In this document: piece after piece, positions 18,535-27,706 of the stretch | Numbering within the stretch: position 1 is the first letter of the stretch | Layout: each line of letters begins with the position of its first letter | DNA from: Streptomyces deccanensis | GTDB taxonomy: Bacteria > Actinomycetota > Actinomycetes > Streptomycetales > Streptomycetaceae | Assembly: GCF_022385335.1 (NCBI RefSeq) | Contig: NZ_CP092431.1 | Location: 9,796,001-9,860,000, forward strand | DNA: 64,000 bases | Direction: 5' to 3' | The notes under the pieces: model-generated | What the model was told of the DNA's origin: nothing | What the model saw: the letters and a program-made list of their open reading frames with translations, nothing else | The model's database searches: none | Program-made: the position numbers and the translations under genes

Positions 18535-19512
18535 GTGAGAGACATACGCCGCTCGTCCCGCTCCCCGCGCACGTCCCGCCCCGTCTTCGCCGCCCTGCTG
18601 GGTGCCGCCGCGTTGCTCGGCACCGGTGTGTTCGCCTCGCCCGCCGGGGCGGCCACGGCCGCGGCCGACCCCGCCTCGTTCTGGACCGCCGAGCGGATGC
18701 GGCAGGCCACCGCGCTCGATCTGCCGACCGTGGACCGATCCCGGGTGCAGGCCCCCTCCGTCGCCAAGGGCAAGGCGAAGACGGTCGCCCCGACCCTTCC
18801 GGGCGCCCTGAACGACGTGGGAGTGCTGGCCTTCCCCCACAGCGGTGGAGCCTGGACCGGCGGCGGAGCCGTGCTCTCCACGGCCGGACGGGTGTTCTTC
18901 ACCTACCAGGGGCGTACGGCCTCGTGTTCCGGCAACGCCGTCACCAGCGCCAACAAGAGCACCGTCATTACCGCCGGGCACTGCGTGAAGCTGGAGGGCT
19001 CCTGGCACACCAACTGGGTCTTCGTGCCCGGATACCACGACGGACAGGCGCCGTACGGCAGGTGGAGTGCCACGAAGACACTGTCCACCCCGCAGTGGAC
19101 CGCGAGCGAGGACATCAACTACGACATCGGCGCGGCCGTCGTCGCCCCGCTGGACGGGAAGCTGCTGACGGACGTCGTCGGCGGGCAGGGGCTGGCCTTC
19201 AACACCGGCTACAACAAGGCGATGTACGCCTTCGGCTTCCCCGCCGCCGCCCCGTACGACGGGGAGAAGTTCGTCTACTGCAGCGGAACGACCAACCGTG
19301 ACTTCCTGCTCTCCAACGACCACGGCATGAACTGCAACATGACCGGCGGCTCCAGCGGAGGCCCCTGGTTCACCCAGTTCAACGAGTCCACGGGCACGGG
19401 CCTGTTGTCGTCGGTGAACAGCTTCAAGTACAACTTCCTGCCCAACCGGATGTACGGGCCGTACTTCGGCGCCGACGCGCAGAACCTCTACCAGACCGCG
19501 CAGTCGTCCTGA
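18535..19512 (+). CDS. Secreted trypsin-like serine protease
   Basis: A 325-residue exported endopeptidase. An Arg-rich signal peptide with core VFAALLGAAALLGTGVFA ends near SPAGA-A (about residue 40). A pro-region follows, then a chymotrypsin-fold domain. The catalytic triad is His149 (VITAGHCV), Asp197 (NYDIGAAVV) and Ser274 (TGGSSGGPW). Cysteines 131/150 and 249/267 can form the usual disulfides. AAGGAG precedes the GTG start. The gene is monocistronic, ending at two hairpins. It could be a nutritional or developmental protease. Confidence 0.93.
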   Translation: MRDIRRSSRSPRTSRPVFAALLGAAALLGTGVFASPAGAATAAADPASFWTAERMRQATALDLPTVDRSRVQAPSVAKGKAKTVAPTLPGALNDVGVLAFPHSGGAWTGGGAVLSTAGRVFFTYQGRTASCSGNAVTSANKSTVITAGHCVKLEGSWHTNWVFVPGYHDGQAPYGRWSATKTLSTPQWTASEDINYDIGAAVVAPLDGKLLTDVVGGQGLAFNTGYNKAMYAFGFPAAAPYDGEKFVYCSGTTNRDFLLSNDHGMNCNMTGGSSGGPWFTQFNESTGTGLLSSVNSFKYNFLPNRMYGPYFGADAQNLYQTAQSS

Positions 19513-19541
19513 CCGTCCGTCGGTCTCCACGTCGGGAAGAC

Positions 19542-19596
19542 GCCTTCGAGGACGAAGGCAACCGGGCTTGCGCGGTCCTCATGACCGCGCAAGCCC
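19542..19596 (+). terminator. Double hairpin terminator after the protease
   Basis: GCCTTC-N6-GAAGGC (19542-19559) is followed by a perfect 14-bp stem, GGGCTTGCGCGGTC with GACCGCGCAAGCCC (19564-19596), with a 5-nt loop. It starts 30 bp after the stop codon. Confidence 0.75.
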
Positions 19597-19686
19597 CTCG
19601 CGTTCCTCTCCTTCGGCCGGAACCGTCGGGCTCAGGCGAGGTTCTTGAGGGTGAGAGAGACGCGGGATGCGAGAGGGGACAGGCTC

Positions 19687-20052
19687 ATGGGGACCTACGT
19701 GTCGGTCAGAGGGTGGCTGGAGTGCGACGAGACGCAACTTGCCGCCGCCCAGGAGATCATCGCCGCACACGACGACGACCACTACACCCACGGATGGGGT
19801 GCGCCGAGCCGGCACGTGAACTGGACCCACTACCTCTTCTACGGCGCCGACATCCGTGACTCGGCGCTGGACTGGTTCACGGACCAGATCAGGGCGATCG
19901 CCCGGATACCCGCGTCCGACGCCGACGGAGACCTCGTCCGGGGCCTGTTCCTGGTAGGCCACGAAGTCGAGGGCACCGCCGAATGGCAGGTCCGCGACGG
20001 CCGGCTCCTCATCACACCTGCCGACAACAGACACCGGTACCTCGACGCGTAG
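19687..20052 (+). CDS. Conserved small protein of unknown function
   Basis: A 121-residue soluble protein starting MGTYVSVRGWLECDETQL, with GAGGGGA before ATG 19687. It is rich in Trp, His and acidic residues (AAHDDDHYTHGWG, HVNWTHYLFYGADIRDSALD) and ends AEWQVRDGRLLI... with HRYLDA. There is no signal peptide or membrane segment. The character is that of a compact alpha/beta domain; I recall similar uncharacterised streptomycete proteins but cannot assign a function. It is monocistronic, enclosed by terminators on both sides. Confidence 0.7.
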   Translation: MGTYVSVRGWLECDETQLAAAQEIIAAHDDDHYTHGWGAPSRHVNWTHYLFYGADIRDSALDWFTDQIRAIARIPASDADGDLVRGLFLVGHEVEGTAEWQVRDGRLLITPADNRHRYLDA

Positions 20053-20099
20053 GCCCCACTCGCTCCGCGAGTTTCCGTACCCTCCCGCGTACATGCCCC

Positions 20100-20132
20100 G
20101 GTGGCGGGCCGGTCGGGGACCGGCCCGCCACC
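20100..20132. terminator. Strong hairpin between convergent genes
   Basis: A perfect 15-bp stem, GGTGGCGGGCCGGTC with GACCGGCCCGCCACC, with a 3-nt loop. It lies between the small unknown gene and the 3' end of the CHAP protein gene. Confidence 0.75.
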
Positions 20133-20174
20133 GCGGGAGTCAGGGATCAGCGGGCTGGAGCCGCCCGGCGGAGG

Positions 20175-21004
20175 TCAGCGCTGCGGGGTGACTGCCGCCG
20201 CGATCGTGTCGACGGCGCCGTTGCCGTCGGCCAGCTGCGGCCCGTTCCACGCACCGCTCACGTATCGCATGTCGTGGAACACCTTGCCACTGACCAGCGT
20301 CAGCACGTGCAGGTCACCGTTCGGGGCGGTGGCGGCCGCGACCCTGCTGACCACACCCCTGCCGTCGGCCGGCTGCGCCCCGATCCACGAACCGTTCGCG
20401 TACCGGGCGTTGTGGAACACCTGGCCGCCGACCAGCGTCAGGACGTGTACGTCACCGTTGAACACCCCGGCGGCGGCGATGTCGGTGACGGCGCCGTTGC
20501 CGTCGGCCAACCCGGCTCCGCTCCAGGAGCCGTTGGCGTACCGGAGGTTGTGGAAGACCTTGCCCTGGACGAGGGTGAGGACGTGGAGGTCGCCGCTGGG
20601 GGTGGTGGCGGCCGCGATCTCGCTGATGGCGCCGTTGCCGTCGGCCAACTGAGCGCCGTTCCAGGAACCGTTGGCGTAGCGGATGTTGTGGAAGACCTGC
20701 CCTGGACGAGGGTGAGGACGTGGAGGTCGCCGTTGGAGGTGGTGGCCGCGGCGACCTTGCTGATGGCGCCGTTGCCGTCGGCCACCTGGGCCCCGCTCCA
20801 GGAGCCGTTGGCGTACCGGAGGGTGTGCAACAGCTGTCCGCCGGCGACCGTCAGCACATGCATGTCACCGTTGGACGCGCCGGCCTCCGCCGTGTCGGTG
20901 ATGCCGCCACTGGGGTCGGAGACGTTCGCCCCGCTCCAGGAGCCGTTCGCGTACCGCAGGTTGTGGAACGGCCGGCCGCCGACCGTCGTCGTCACATGGA
21001 GGTC
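20175..21004 (-). repeat. Six 138-bp protein-coding repeats
   Basis: Six units of 46 codons each. The span is exactly 6 x 138 plus the stop codon minus the one lost base. Each unit carries DxHVLT, a (R)YANGSW-type core and an ADGNGA turn. Units 3 and 4 are nearly identical in DNA, which favours slippage or recombination. Confidence 0.85.
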
Positions 21005-21658
21005 ACCGCCCGCCGCCTGCACTCCCTTGGGCTTCACGTAGCCGGAGATCAGCAGACTGTCGGCGCCCGAACGCGCGGTGCGCGGGTCGATGACGCGGCG
21101 GGCGACCTTGTCGCCGTAGTTGCCGTCGACGGTGGTGATCGTGCCGTTGGCGTGGACGGCCGTGACGATGGAGACGTGCCCGCCGCTGGCGTTGGCGGGT
21201 GCGCCGTAGACGACGATGTCACCGGGCTCGGGGTCGCCGATTCCGCCCGCGGGCCGGCTGCTGAACAGGCCTTGTTGCTGGCCCCAGAGCCCGACTCCGC
21301 GGGCCACGGCCGTGGTGGGCACGGGGGACACGCCCGCGGATCTCCACACCCAGGAGGCGAAGTAGGCGCACCAGGGTGTGGTGGTGCAGGGCCCGTACTT
21401 CAGACACGAGCCGTTGCCCTCCGCATGGCCGACCTCCGCTTCGGCAATGGCGGCGATCTGGGCCCGGGTGGCGGCGTGACTGGTGCCGGTGCCCATGACG
21501 AGAGCCGCGGTCATCACGGCGAGGGCGATCGCCAGGTTGACGACCAGCCGGGCTGTGCGGGCGATGAGCGCGGGTGTAAGTGCGGGGGCGGTTGCGGTTG
21601 CGGTCGAGGGGGCGAGTACGGGAGCGGGTACGGGCTTCGGGCGCGTTGTTGTGGTCAT
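20175..21658 (-). pseudogene. CHAP-domain exported protein with six C-terminal repeats, one frameshift
   Basis: The N-terminal part (from ATG 21658) has a Pro/Ala-rich tail, a membrane signal (LVVNLAIALAVMTAALVMG) and a CHAP amidase domain with Cys97 (PWCAYFASWVW) and His161 (GGHVSIVTAV). Such domains cleave peptidoglycan peptides. Six 46-residue repeats follow, built on DLHVLTLVQGKVFHNLRYAN, typical of bladed lectin-like beta-propellers. A base is missing near 20697 in repeat 3: GACCT-GCCC where the sister repeat has GACCTTGCCC. This shifts the frame, so the last three and a half repeats are read only from 20648 down. Repaired, the protein would be 494 residues. It could be a real mutation or a sequencing error. 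Confidence 0.8.
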
Positions 21659-21808
21659 GGCCGCAGCCTCCGGCGCGGCCCTTCAGCATGCCTGCAGCGG
21701 CTCCGCAGCAGCCCTGCACCCTCACCTTCAAGAAGCCTGAGCGGGCGCCCGAACACAGCTCGACCACCGCCGAGCGCGCGGCGGGTGGTGGGGAGGGGGA
21801 GAGCGCGA

Positions 21809-22732
21809 TCAAAGGGGAGGGCGGGACCGAGTGAGTGGAGGGTTGAAGGGGGAGGAGGCGGCGAGGGCCCAGCGGAGGGGGGTCGCGTGAGGGATCTCGA
21901 CCACCCGCTCGATGTCGAAGTCGACGAACCTCAGCGCGCCCGGCAGCGCCGCGGCGCGCCCCGGGTCCCAGTCGACGCGGGCTGTGCCGGTGAGCTGGAG
22001 GGTGTGGCCCTGTTCCCAGTCCAGGAAGAGCAGGCCGCAGGCGGGGTTGAGGTGAATGTTTCCCAGGGTCATGTAGAAGGAGTTCCCGACGTAGTCCGGC
22101 CAGGAGAGCCGACGCGGGCCGGCCGTCACGAAGCCCGGTGTGCCGCCGCGGTGTGAGACGTCCGCGCCGTGGTCGGGGGAGTGGCTGGCTATGAAAAAGG
22201 TGTCCGCCCGCGCTGTCCGGTGCTGTTGCTCCGGGGTGAGACTGTCGCGGGTCTCGGCGGGGGCCGGACCGGCGGGGGCGCCGGGGGAGTCCACGAGGAC
22301 GCGGCGCTGGATGTACTTGGGACAGTTGCCCAGGACCTGCCCGGCCCGGAAGTGCAGCGCGTCCTCGTGCCGCCGTGCTGTTCCGTTCAGCCTGATCCGG
22401 CGGGCGGTGTGCGGGTCCACCGCCACGATGCCTATGTCCTGCTCCGTCGTGTAGACGTCGTCCAGCGGGTCACCGGGAGTCGGTACGGCGTCGATCACCA
22501 GGCGGTGCCGGTCGACCGGGGCGACGAAGCCGGCGTCTCCGGTGACGACGGACGCCCAGACGGCGCCCTCGGCGTCGGTACCTCCCAGGAAGAGCATCTG
22601 CTGCCTTTCCAGGAAGCGGGCGAACGGCGGCTCGATCACATCGCCGAACATGGGGGTGCCCCAGCCCGGGTGTCCTTCGCCCGCCCGCCGCTGTACGGCC
22701 TGCTCACCCTCGTGGTACGGCGTCCTCGTCAT
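21809..22732 (-). CDS. Pyridoxamine 5'-phosphate-oxidase-like flavoprotein
   Basis: A 307-residue protein with two split-barrel FMN-binding units. The first covers FLERQQMLFLGGTDAEGAVW and LVIDAVPTPGDPL. The second covers ADTFFIASHSPDHGADVSHR and FYMTLGNIHLNPACGLLFLD. This two-unit form belongs to the large uncharacterised PPOX group, probably flavin- or F420-dependent reductases. ATG 22732 follows AGGAGA directly, so it is preferred over ATG 22744. The gene is single. The 420 bp to the divergent AraC gene hold one dyad and otherwise nothing I can identify. Confidence 0.88.
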   Translation of the reverse strand: MTRTPYHEGEQAVQRRAGEGHPGWGTPMFGDVIEPPFARFLERQQMLFLGGTDAEGAVWASVVTGDAGFVAPVDRHRLVIDAVPTPGDPLDDVYTTEQDIGIVAVDPHTARRIRLNGTARRHEDALHFRAGQVLGNCPKYIQRRVLVDSPGAPAGPAPAETRDSLTPEQQHRTARADTFFIASHSPDHGADVSHRGGTPGFVTAGPRRLSWPDYVGNSFYMTLGNIHLNPACGLLFLDWEQGHTLQLTGTARVDWDPGRAAALPGALRFVDFDIERVVEIPHATPLRWALAASSPFNPPLTRSRPPL

Positions 22733-22969
22733 CGGTCTCCTCATGAAGTGCCACGGTCGCGTGCGGCCTCGGTTCTCTCGGCATGGGTGGGCCGCCGCAC
22801 CTCCGGCCCACCACGGCCCGACGTTAGGGAGGGCGGGGCGACCCCGATTGACGAATCACGCACGAGCCATGGCCGAGTTGCGTTCTGTCCGGGGCCCGAT
22901 CCGGCCGGTCGAGGAGGCGGCCGCGGGCACGTCGGCGCAGCCAGCGGCGGGACTTGGGCGCCACGGTGT

Positions 22970-22985
22970 GTGTCGTGAGCGACAC
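22970..22985. promoter_or_regulatory. Perfect dyad GTGTCGTGAGCGACAC
   Basis: A 6-bp inverted repeat with a 4-nt loop in the long gap between the PPOX-like gene and the AraC-type gene, 170-240 bp from either start. It is an operator candidate of unknown owner. Confidence 0.3.
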
Positions 22986-23153
22986 CGTGTGTTCGAAAGG
23001 GCTGTAGAAAACCAGCATCAGGGTATGTTCCAATGGGCTCGCCTAACGGATGCACGGGGCACCCTCCACATCCCTCGTGGCTACGGCAGTTGTAGCGGCG
23101 CGGTCGTGTGGTGAGGAAAGCCCCTGAATTCTTATTAGACGGGGGATTGGGCG

Positions 23154-24104
23154 ATGGCAGGCGTCGGCGTTCGTACGGAAAGTAAGACCGTTATCCGATT
23201 CAACGTGACCGCGCGGTCCCATGACTGTGTGCAGATCGTCCGAGACCATGACGAAGAACCACGCGGAACCCTGGTCAGCAATCGCTTCGGCGAAGTCCGG
23301 ATCCTTCTTGTCGAGGGGGGTCCACGCGAAATGATCAGACCCCGGCGGCTGCTGGACACGCACAGGGACGGGTATCTGAGCATATGCCGCCCCCTGGTCG
23401 GTGAGATAGCGGTGTTTCAGGACGGGAAGCACGCGACGGCCCGCGGGGCGCAGCTCGTCTGCTATGACAGTTCGCGTCCGTACAAGGTCATCATGCCGGA
23501 GCACTTCCGTGTGGTGACGTTGATGATGCCGCGCCGCCTGTTGGGTCTGACGGCGAAGGGCACCGAGATGCTCACCGCCAGGGTGTGGGACGGGTCGCAC
23601 GGCCTCGGGGCTCTGCTGTCCGATCTGCTCATCGGTCTCGAACAGCACGGAGAGTACGTCGACACCGGCATCGACCTGCTCGGCGGCAGTGTGGCCGGGC
23701 TCGCGGCGGCACTCTTCTCGGAGCGACTGCGCTCGATGGTCGAGGAGTCCGGGACTGGCCGGCCGACACTGATGCTCAGCATCCAGGCCTTCATCAGGGA
23801 GCGGCTCGCCGATCCCGATCTCTGCCCTTCGGTCGTCGCCCAGCGGCACAACGTCTCGCTGCGCTACCTGCAGAAGATCTTCCACGAGCACAACACCAGC
23901 CCGGCCCGCTGGATCCGGGACGAAAGGCTCGCACGCTGCCGGTCCGAGATGGCCGATCCACGATTCGACCATCTTTCCATCGCTGCGATCGGTGAACGTT
24001 CGGGTTTCTACGGGGCTTCGCACTTCAGCCGCCTCTTCAGGGATCGGTACGGCATCACGCCTCGGGAATTCCGCAAGAGCCGGGGGATGGCCCTCACCGA
24101 CTGA
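23154..24104 (+). CDS. AraC family regulator with AraC-binding-like N-terminal domain
   Basis: A 316-residue activator-type regulator. Residues about 40-180 resemble the AraC-binding-like (FeaR-type) sensor domain (GYLSICRPLVGEIAVFQDGK, QLVCYDSSRPYKVIMPEHFR). Two helix-turn-helix units follow: NVSLRYLQKIFHEHNTSPAR around 235-255, and FYGASHFSRLFRDRYGITPR near the end. It precedes the methyltransferase / acyl-AMP ligase pair by 56 bp on the same strand and probably controls it or the wider cluster. Confidence 0.92.
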   Translation: MAGVGVRTESKTVIRFNVTARSHDCVQIVRDHDEEPRGTLVSNRFGEVRILLVEGGPREMIRPRRLLDTHRDGYLSICRPLVGEIAVFQDGKHATARGAQLVCYDSSRPYKVIMPEHFRVVTLMMPRRLLGLTAKGTEMLTARVWDGSHGLGALLSDLLIGLEQHGEYVDTGIDLLGGSVAGLAAALFSERLRSMVEESGTGRPTLMLSIQAFIRERLADPDLCPSVVAQRHNVSLRYLQKIFHEHNTSPARWIRDERLARCRSEMADPRFDHLSIAAIGERSGFYGASHFSRLFRDRYGITPREFRKSRGMALTD

Positions 24105-24160
24105 TGTGCGATGCACTGTTTCCAATCAGGTAATTCCAACCCTTACGGGAAGGCAATGCA

Positions 24161-24916
24161 TTGACCAGTTTCGAATTTCCCGGAGAGTACTACGAGATCA
24201 TGCGGGGTGATTTTCGCAACCTTGCTGCGGAAACGGAATTCCTGTCCTCCCTCGCGCCGGCGGGCGGACGCGTCCTCGATCTGGGCTGCGGGACGGGGAC
24301 CAACCTCCGGGAGCTCGGCGCGCGGGGGTTCACGTGCCTTGGAGCAGACCAGAGTGCCCGTTTCACGGCGTACGCACGCGGGGTCGGTGGTGAGGGCGTC
24401 GAATATGTGCACGAGCGGGCCGAGACCTTCACCACCGACGACCGTTTCGATCTCATCTACAGCATCTTCATGACGCTCAACTATCTGCCGCGCGCAGAGC
24501 TGCGCGGCGTGCTGCGGAAGGTGCGGAATCTGCTCCTGCCCGGCGGCCATGTGGTGCTGGAGTTCGGTCATTTGCTGAACTTCGTGGAAGGTTTTCAGCA
24601 GCACACGGTGGCCCACCACCGCAGTGACGACGGAGTGCTGATCACCCGGCTCGCCCGTCAGTCGATCAACCCGCACGCGGCGAACTGGCGCAACGAGGAG
24701 ACCCTGCTCGTCCGCGAGCGCGACGGCCAGGTGTCCATGTACGACAACTTCTTCGACCAGGCGGTCCTCACCGGTCCGGAGGTGCGGGAGCTGCTGGCCG
24801 ACGCCGGGCTCCGGATCACCGCGGAGTACGGCGGCTTCCGCAAGGAGCCGGTGCCGTTCCACGGGCGCGGCCCCCTGGTGATCGTGGCGACCGCGAAGGG
24901 GGACGAGTCGAAATGA
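24161..24916 (+). CDS. Class I SAM-dependent methyltransferase
   Basis: A 251-residue methyltransferase with motif I VLDLGCGTGTNLRELG, an acidic motif II region (CLGADQSARF) and the post-I segment FDLIYSIFMTLNYL. It probably methylates a small molecule or an acyl chain; the acceptor cannot be read from sequence. The start must be TTG 24161 (GGGAAGG before it), because the nearby ATG 24156 hits a stop after one codon. The gene ends in ATGA, overlapping the ligase start by 4 nt, so the two products are made together. Confidence 0.88.
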   Translation: MTSFEFPGEYYEIMRGDFRNLAAETEFLSSLAPAGGRVLDLGCGTGTNLRELGARGFTCLGADQSARFTAYARGVGGEGVEYVHERAETFTTDDRFDLIYSIFMTLNYLPRAELRGVLRKVRNLLLPGGHVVLEFGHLLNFVEGFQQHTVAHHRSDDGVLITRLARQSINPHAANWRNEETLLVRERDGQVSMYDNFFDQAVLTGPEVRELLADAGLRITAEYGGFRKEPVPFHGRGPLVIVATAKGDESK

Positions 24917-26616
24917 CGACCTCCGGAATCGCGATGACCGCGAGCGGCACGTCGTTCCTCGACGGCGGGCCCGCCGTTCCCGCTGAGGTGGCCGACCTCG
25001 GCGAGGCGCTCGTACGGGCGGCGGAGCGCGACGACGACACCGAGCAGCGGATCCGGTTCATCGGCGCGGACGGCAAGGAGGAGGGAAGGACGTACCGGCG
25101 GCTGCTGGACGACGCAGCGCGCATGCTCGCGGGCCTCCGCGCGGCGGGCGTCCGCGCAGGGGAGACCGTCGTCCTCCAGGTGGCCGACGACCCCGAGCTG
25201 CTGACCGCCTTCTGGGCCTGCGTCCTGGGTGGATTCGTCCCGATGCCCGTCAATGCCGGTGCCACCGCCGACCAGCGCGCGGCGGCGCCCGAACTGCTGC
25301 GGCGTGTGTGGGACGGCTACGGCGCGCCCCGGGTCGTCACTGGAGTCGACCAGCAACTGGCTCCGGAGGTCATGGCCGATCCGCGCTGGGAGGGGGCGTG
25401 GCTCGGGAGCACCCGCGACCTGCTCACGCACGCTCCCGATCGGAGCCGGCACCGGGCCGACGCCGATGATCCGGCCGTGCGGCTGTTGACCTCGGGGAGC
25501 ACCGGCGTGCCGAAGGCCGTGGTGCTCAGCCACCGCAACGTGCTCAGCCGCACCGCGGCCACTGCCCGGGTGAACCGGCTGAACGACCGGACCCGCACCT
25601 TCAACTGGATGCCCCTGGACCATGTGGGCGGCCTCGTCATGTTCCACGCCCGCGACGTCTACCTCGGCTGCCACCAGGTGCACGCCCGCTTCGAGTGGGT
25701 CCTCGGCGACCCGCTGCGCTGGCTCACCGCCATGGACAGGCACCGCTCGGACACCACCTGGGCGCCGAACTTCGCCTTCGGGCTCATCAACGACCAGGCG
25801 AACAGGGTCGAGGAGCAGTCCTGGGACCTCTCCTGCGTGCGCTACATCATGAATGGCGGTGAGGCTGTGCGCAGCGGAGTGGTCCGCCGCTTCATGGAGG
25901 TGCTCGCGCCCTTCGGACTGCGGTCGGACGCCATGTACCCGGGCTGGGGAATGTCGGAGACCTCCGCCGGGGTGGCCGACTGCGAGTTCTCCGCTGTCGA
26001 CGCCGGGGACGAGCGTTATGTTCCCGTGGGGCGGCCGCAGCCCGGCACCTCACTGCGGGTGGTGGACGAGCGCAACGAACTGGTGCCGCCCGGCGTCACG
26101 GGCCGGCTCCAGGTCACCGGCGCCACCGTGACCTCCGGCTACTACCGCAACGACGAGCAGAACCGGCAGTCGTTCACCTCCGACGGCTGGTTCAAGTCCG
26201 GCGATCTCGCCTACGTCCAGAACGGGATCCTGACGGTGACCGGGCGGGCCGACGACGTCATCCAGCTCGACGGCGTCACCTATCACGGCCACGAGATCGA
26301 GGCCGTGGTGGAAGAACTCGACTGCGTCGCGCCTTCGTACACCGTGGCGTGCGCGGTGAGCGCGGCCGACGGGAAGGGCGAGGAGCTCGCGGTCTTCTTC
26401 CATCCGCGTGAGGGTGTGGACACCGCCGAGGCCGAGGGGCTGGTGCGGGGCCGGGTGGCGGAGGCCTTTGGGGTCGGTCTCGCGCACGTCGTGCCGGTGA
26501 CCAAGGAAGACGTGCCCAAGACCGGCATCGGCAAGCTCCGCAGGGCGCAACTGCGGCAGCGGTTCGAGGAGTCGCAGGAGGCCGAGCACACCGACGCTGC
26601 GGCCACGCGCGCCTGA
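24913..26616 (+). CDS. AMP-dependent acyl ligase, FAAL-like
   Basis: A 567-residue adenylate-forming enzyme. Core motifs are LLTSGSTGVPKAVVLSHRNV (P-loop), YPGWGMSETSAG, the hinge TVTGRADDVIQLDG and the catalytic-lysine region PKTGIGKLRR. The segment FNWMPLDHVGGLV with TTWAPNFAFGL resembles stand-alone acyl-AMP ligases that load carrier proteins, rather than CoA ligases. No carrier protein is encoded in the neighbourhood, so the acceptor is open. It is coupled to the methyltransferase. A strong terminator closes the unit, which may be separate from the cluster beginning at 27 kb. Confidence 0.88.
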   Translation: MTTSGIAMTASGTSFLDGGPAVPAEVADLGEALVRAAERDDDTEQRIRFIGADGKEEGRTYRRLLDDAARMLAGLRAAGVRAGETVVLQVADDPELLTAFWACVLGGFVPMPVNAGATADQRAAAPELLRRVWDGYGAPRVVTGVDQQLAPEVMADPRWEGAWLGSTRDLLTHAPDRSRHRADADDPAVRLLTSGSTGVPKAVVLSHRNVLSRTAATARVNRLNDRTRTFNWMPLDHVGGLVMFHARDVYLGCHQVHARFEWVLGDPLRWLTAMDRHRSDTTWAPNFAFGLINDQANRVEEQSWDLSCVRYIMNGGEAVRSGVVRRFMEVLAPFGLRSDAMYPGWGMSETSAGVADCEFSAVDAGDERYVPVGRPQPGTSLRVVDERNELVPPGVTGRLQVTGATVTSGYYRNDEQNRQSFTSDGWFKSGDLAYVQNGILTVTGRADDVIQLDGVTYHGHEIEAVVEELDCVAPSYTVACAVSAADGKGEELAVFFHPREGVDTAEAEGLVRGRVAEAFGVGLAHVVPVTKEDVPKTGIGKLRRAQLRQRFEESQEAEHTDAAATRA

Positions 26617-26637
26617 CGTCGCGGACCGGAACATCGG

Positions 26638-26673
26638 CGGCGGTGCCGGGCGGAAACCCGCCCGGCACCGCCG
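26638..26673 (+). terminator. Terminator after the acyl ligase
   Basis: A perfect 16-bp stem, CGGCGGTGCCGGGCGG with CCGCCCGGCACCGCCG, and a 4-nt loop, 21 bp after the stop codon. Confidence 0.8.
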
Positions 26674-26851
26674 GTCCGTAGGGCAGCGGACCGTGTCCTC
26701 CGCGTCCCCACCTCGCCCCGGGGGATGGCGTGCGCGCGCTCGGGGGCGAAGCAACTGGTGGTCCTCGCCGCCGACTTCGGGTCGGCGACGTGGCCGTGGA
26801 CTCCGAGCGTGGTGCCGGTCGGGGCGTGGTCCGGCAGCGGTGTCGCCCCGG

Positions 26852-27400
26852 TCACGCACGAGACTCGCGGTTCCGGGCGTAGTGGCGGGCCACCTTGGCA
26901 CGATTCCCGCACAGGGCCATGGAGCACCAACGCCGGGTGCCGTTGCGGGATGTGTCGAGGAAGTACCGGATGCAGTCCGGCTGGTCGCAGAGCCTGATCC
27001 GATCCGGAACCGTGGCCAGCAGGCGCAGATAGTCGTGGGCGACCGTCCACGCCGCACCCCAGACCGGATCCGCGAACTCGGCGTGCTCACCGGGTCCTTC
27101 GGCAGTCAGTGTCGGCCGGATACGGCCGTGGTCCAGGATCTCGTCGACCTGCCGGGCCGCCTCGGGTGAGTCCGGTTCGGTGACGGCCGCGGCCAGCGCG
27201 CTTCGGGTGGCGCGGACCGCTTCCAGTGACGCGGCGTCCGCGGTGAAGCGTTCGGCCAGTCCGTGGCCGCCCAGCCACAATCGCAGGCCGGCTGGGGTGT
27301 CCAGCAGATCCTTCTGCCGTCCGTCCTCCTGCCATCTGGTGTTCAGCAGATCGAGGGCGAGGGGTTCGCCGACGAACGGACGAGGGTCGACCTCGGTCAT
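26852..27400 (-). CDS. CGNR zinc-finger (ABATE) transcriptional regulator
   Basis: A 182-residue protein with an N-terminal ABATE domain (PLALDLLNTRWQEDG; LRLWLGGHGL) and a C-terminal CGNR zinc finger. The finger motif is RLCDQPDCIRYFLDTSRNGT followed by RRWCSMALCGNRAKVARHY, with four cysteines for zinc. These proteins are proposed DNA-binding regulators. ATG 27400 follows GGAGGA and is preferred to ATG 27415. It is divergent from the monooxygenase that opens the cluster, and two 13-bp direct repeats lie just outside its start, the expected place for its own operator. Confidence 0.9.
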   Translation of the reverse strand: MTEVDPRPFVGEPLALDLLNTRWQEDGRQKDLLDTPAGLRLWLGGHGLAERFTADAASLEAVRATRSALAAAVTEPDSPEAARQVDEILDHGRIRPTLTAEGPGEHAEFADPVWGAAWTVAHDYLRLLATVPDRIRLCDQPDCIRYFLDTSRNGTRRWCSMALCGNRAKVARHYARNRESRA

Positions 27401-27426
27401 CGCAACATCCTCCATCCGATCCAGTT

Positions 27427-27480
27427 CTAACCCCTAAAGCCTACGTGACTGGTTGCAGCAGGCGTGCCTAACCCTTAAAG
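27427..27480. promoter_or_regulatory. Two direct repeats CTAACCCYTAAAG, 41 bp apart
   Basis: CTAACCCCTAAAG (27427-27439) and CTAACCCTTAAAG (27468-27480) differ by one base. They lie on the same DNA face (41 bp is about four helical turns) in the divergent gap between the CGNR gene and the monooxygenase. They are the best operator candidates here. A related sequence recurs before the ArpA-like receptor gene. Confidence 0.55.
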
Positions 27481-27706
27481 TCACTTTCGTTGGTTAGCTC
27501 GATCAGCGTGTGCGGACGTACCACATTGCGTGCGCGTTCACACGAGAGGCGAGAGGCCACCGTCCCTAGCGTGAGGACGACGCGAGACCGTCCGGATCGT
27601 CCGTCGCGGCGCTGCCCGGGTACCGCCTGACCGGCGGCCCGTGCGGACGCCGACCGGTCGTCGCGCCCGTAGAGATGACGAGCACGCAGGTACAGGAGGG
27701 GTTTCA

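Noticed and set aside
23043..24125. A 360-codon minus-strand frame opposite the AraC regulator at 23154
   Set aside because: Shadow frame; the plus strand shows both AraC helix-turn-helix units.
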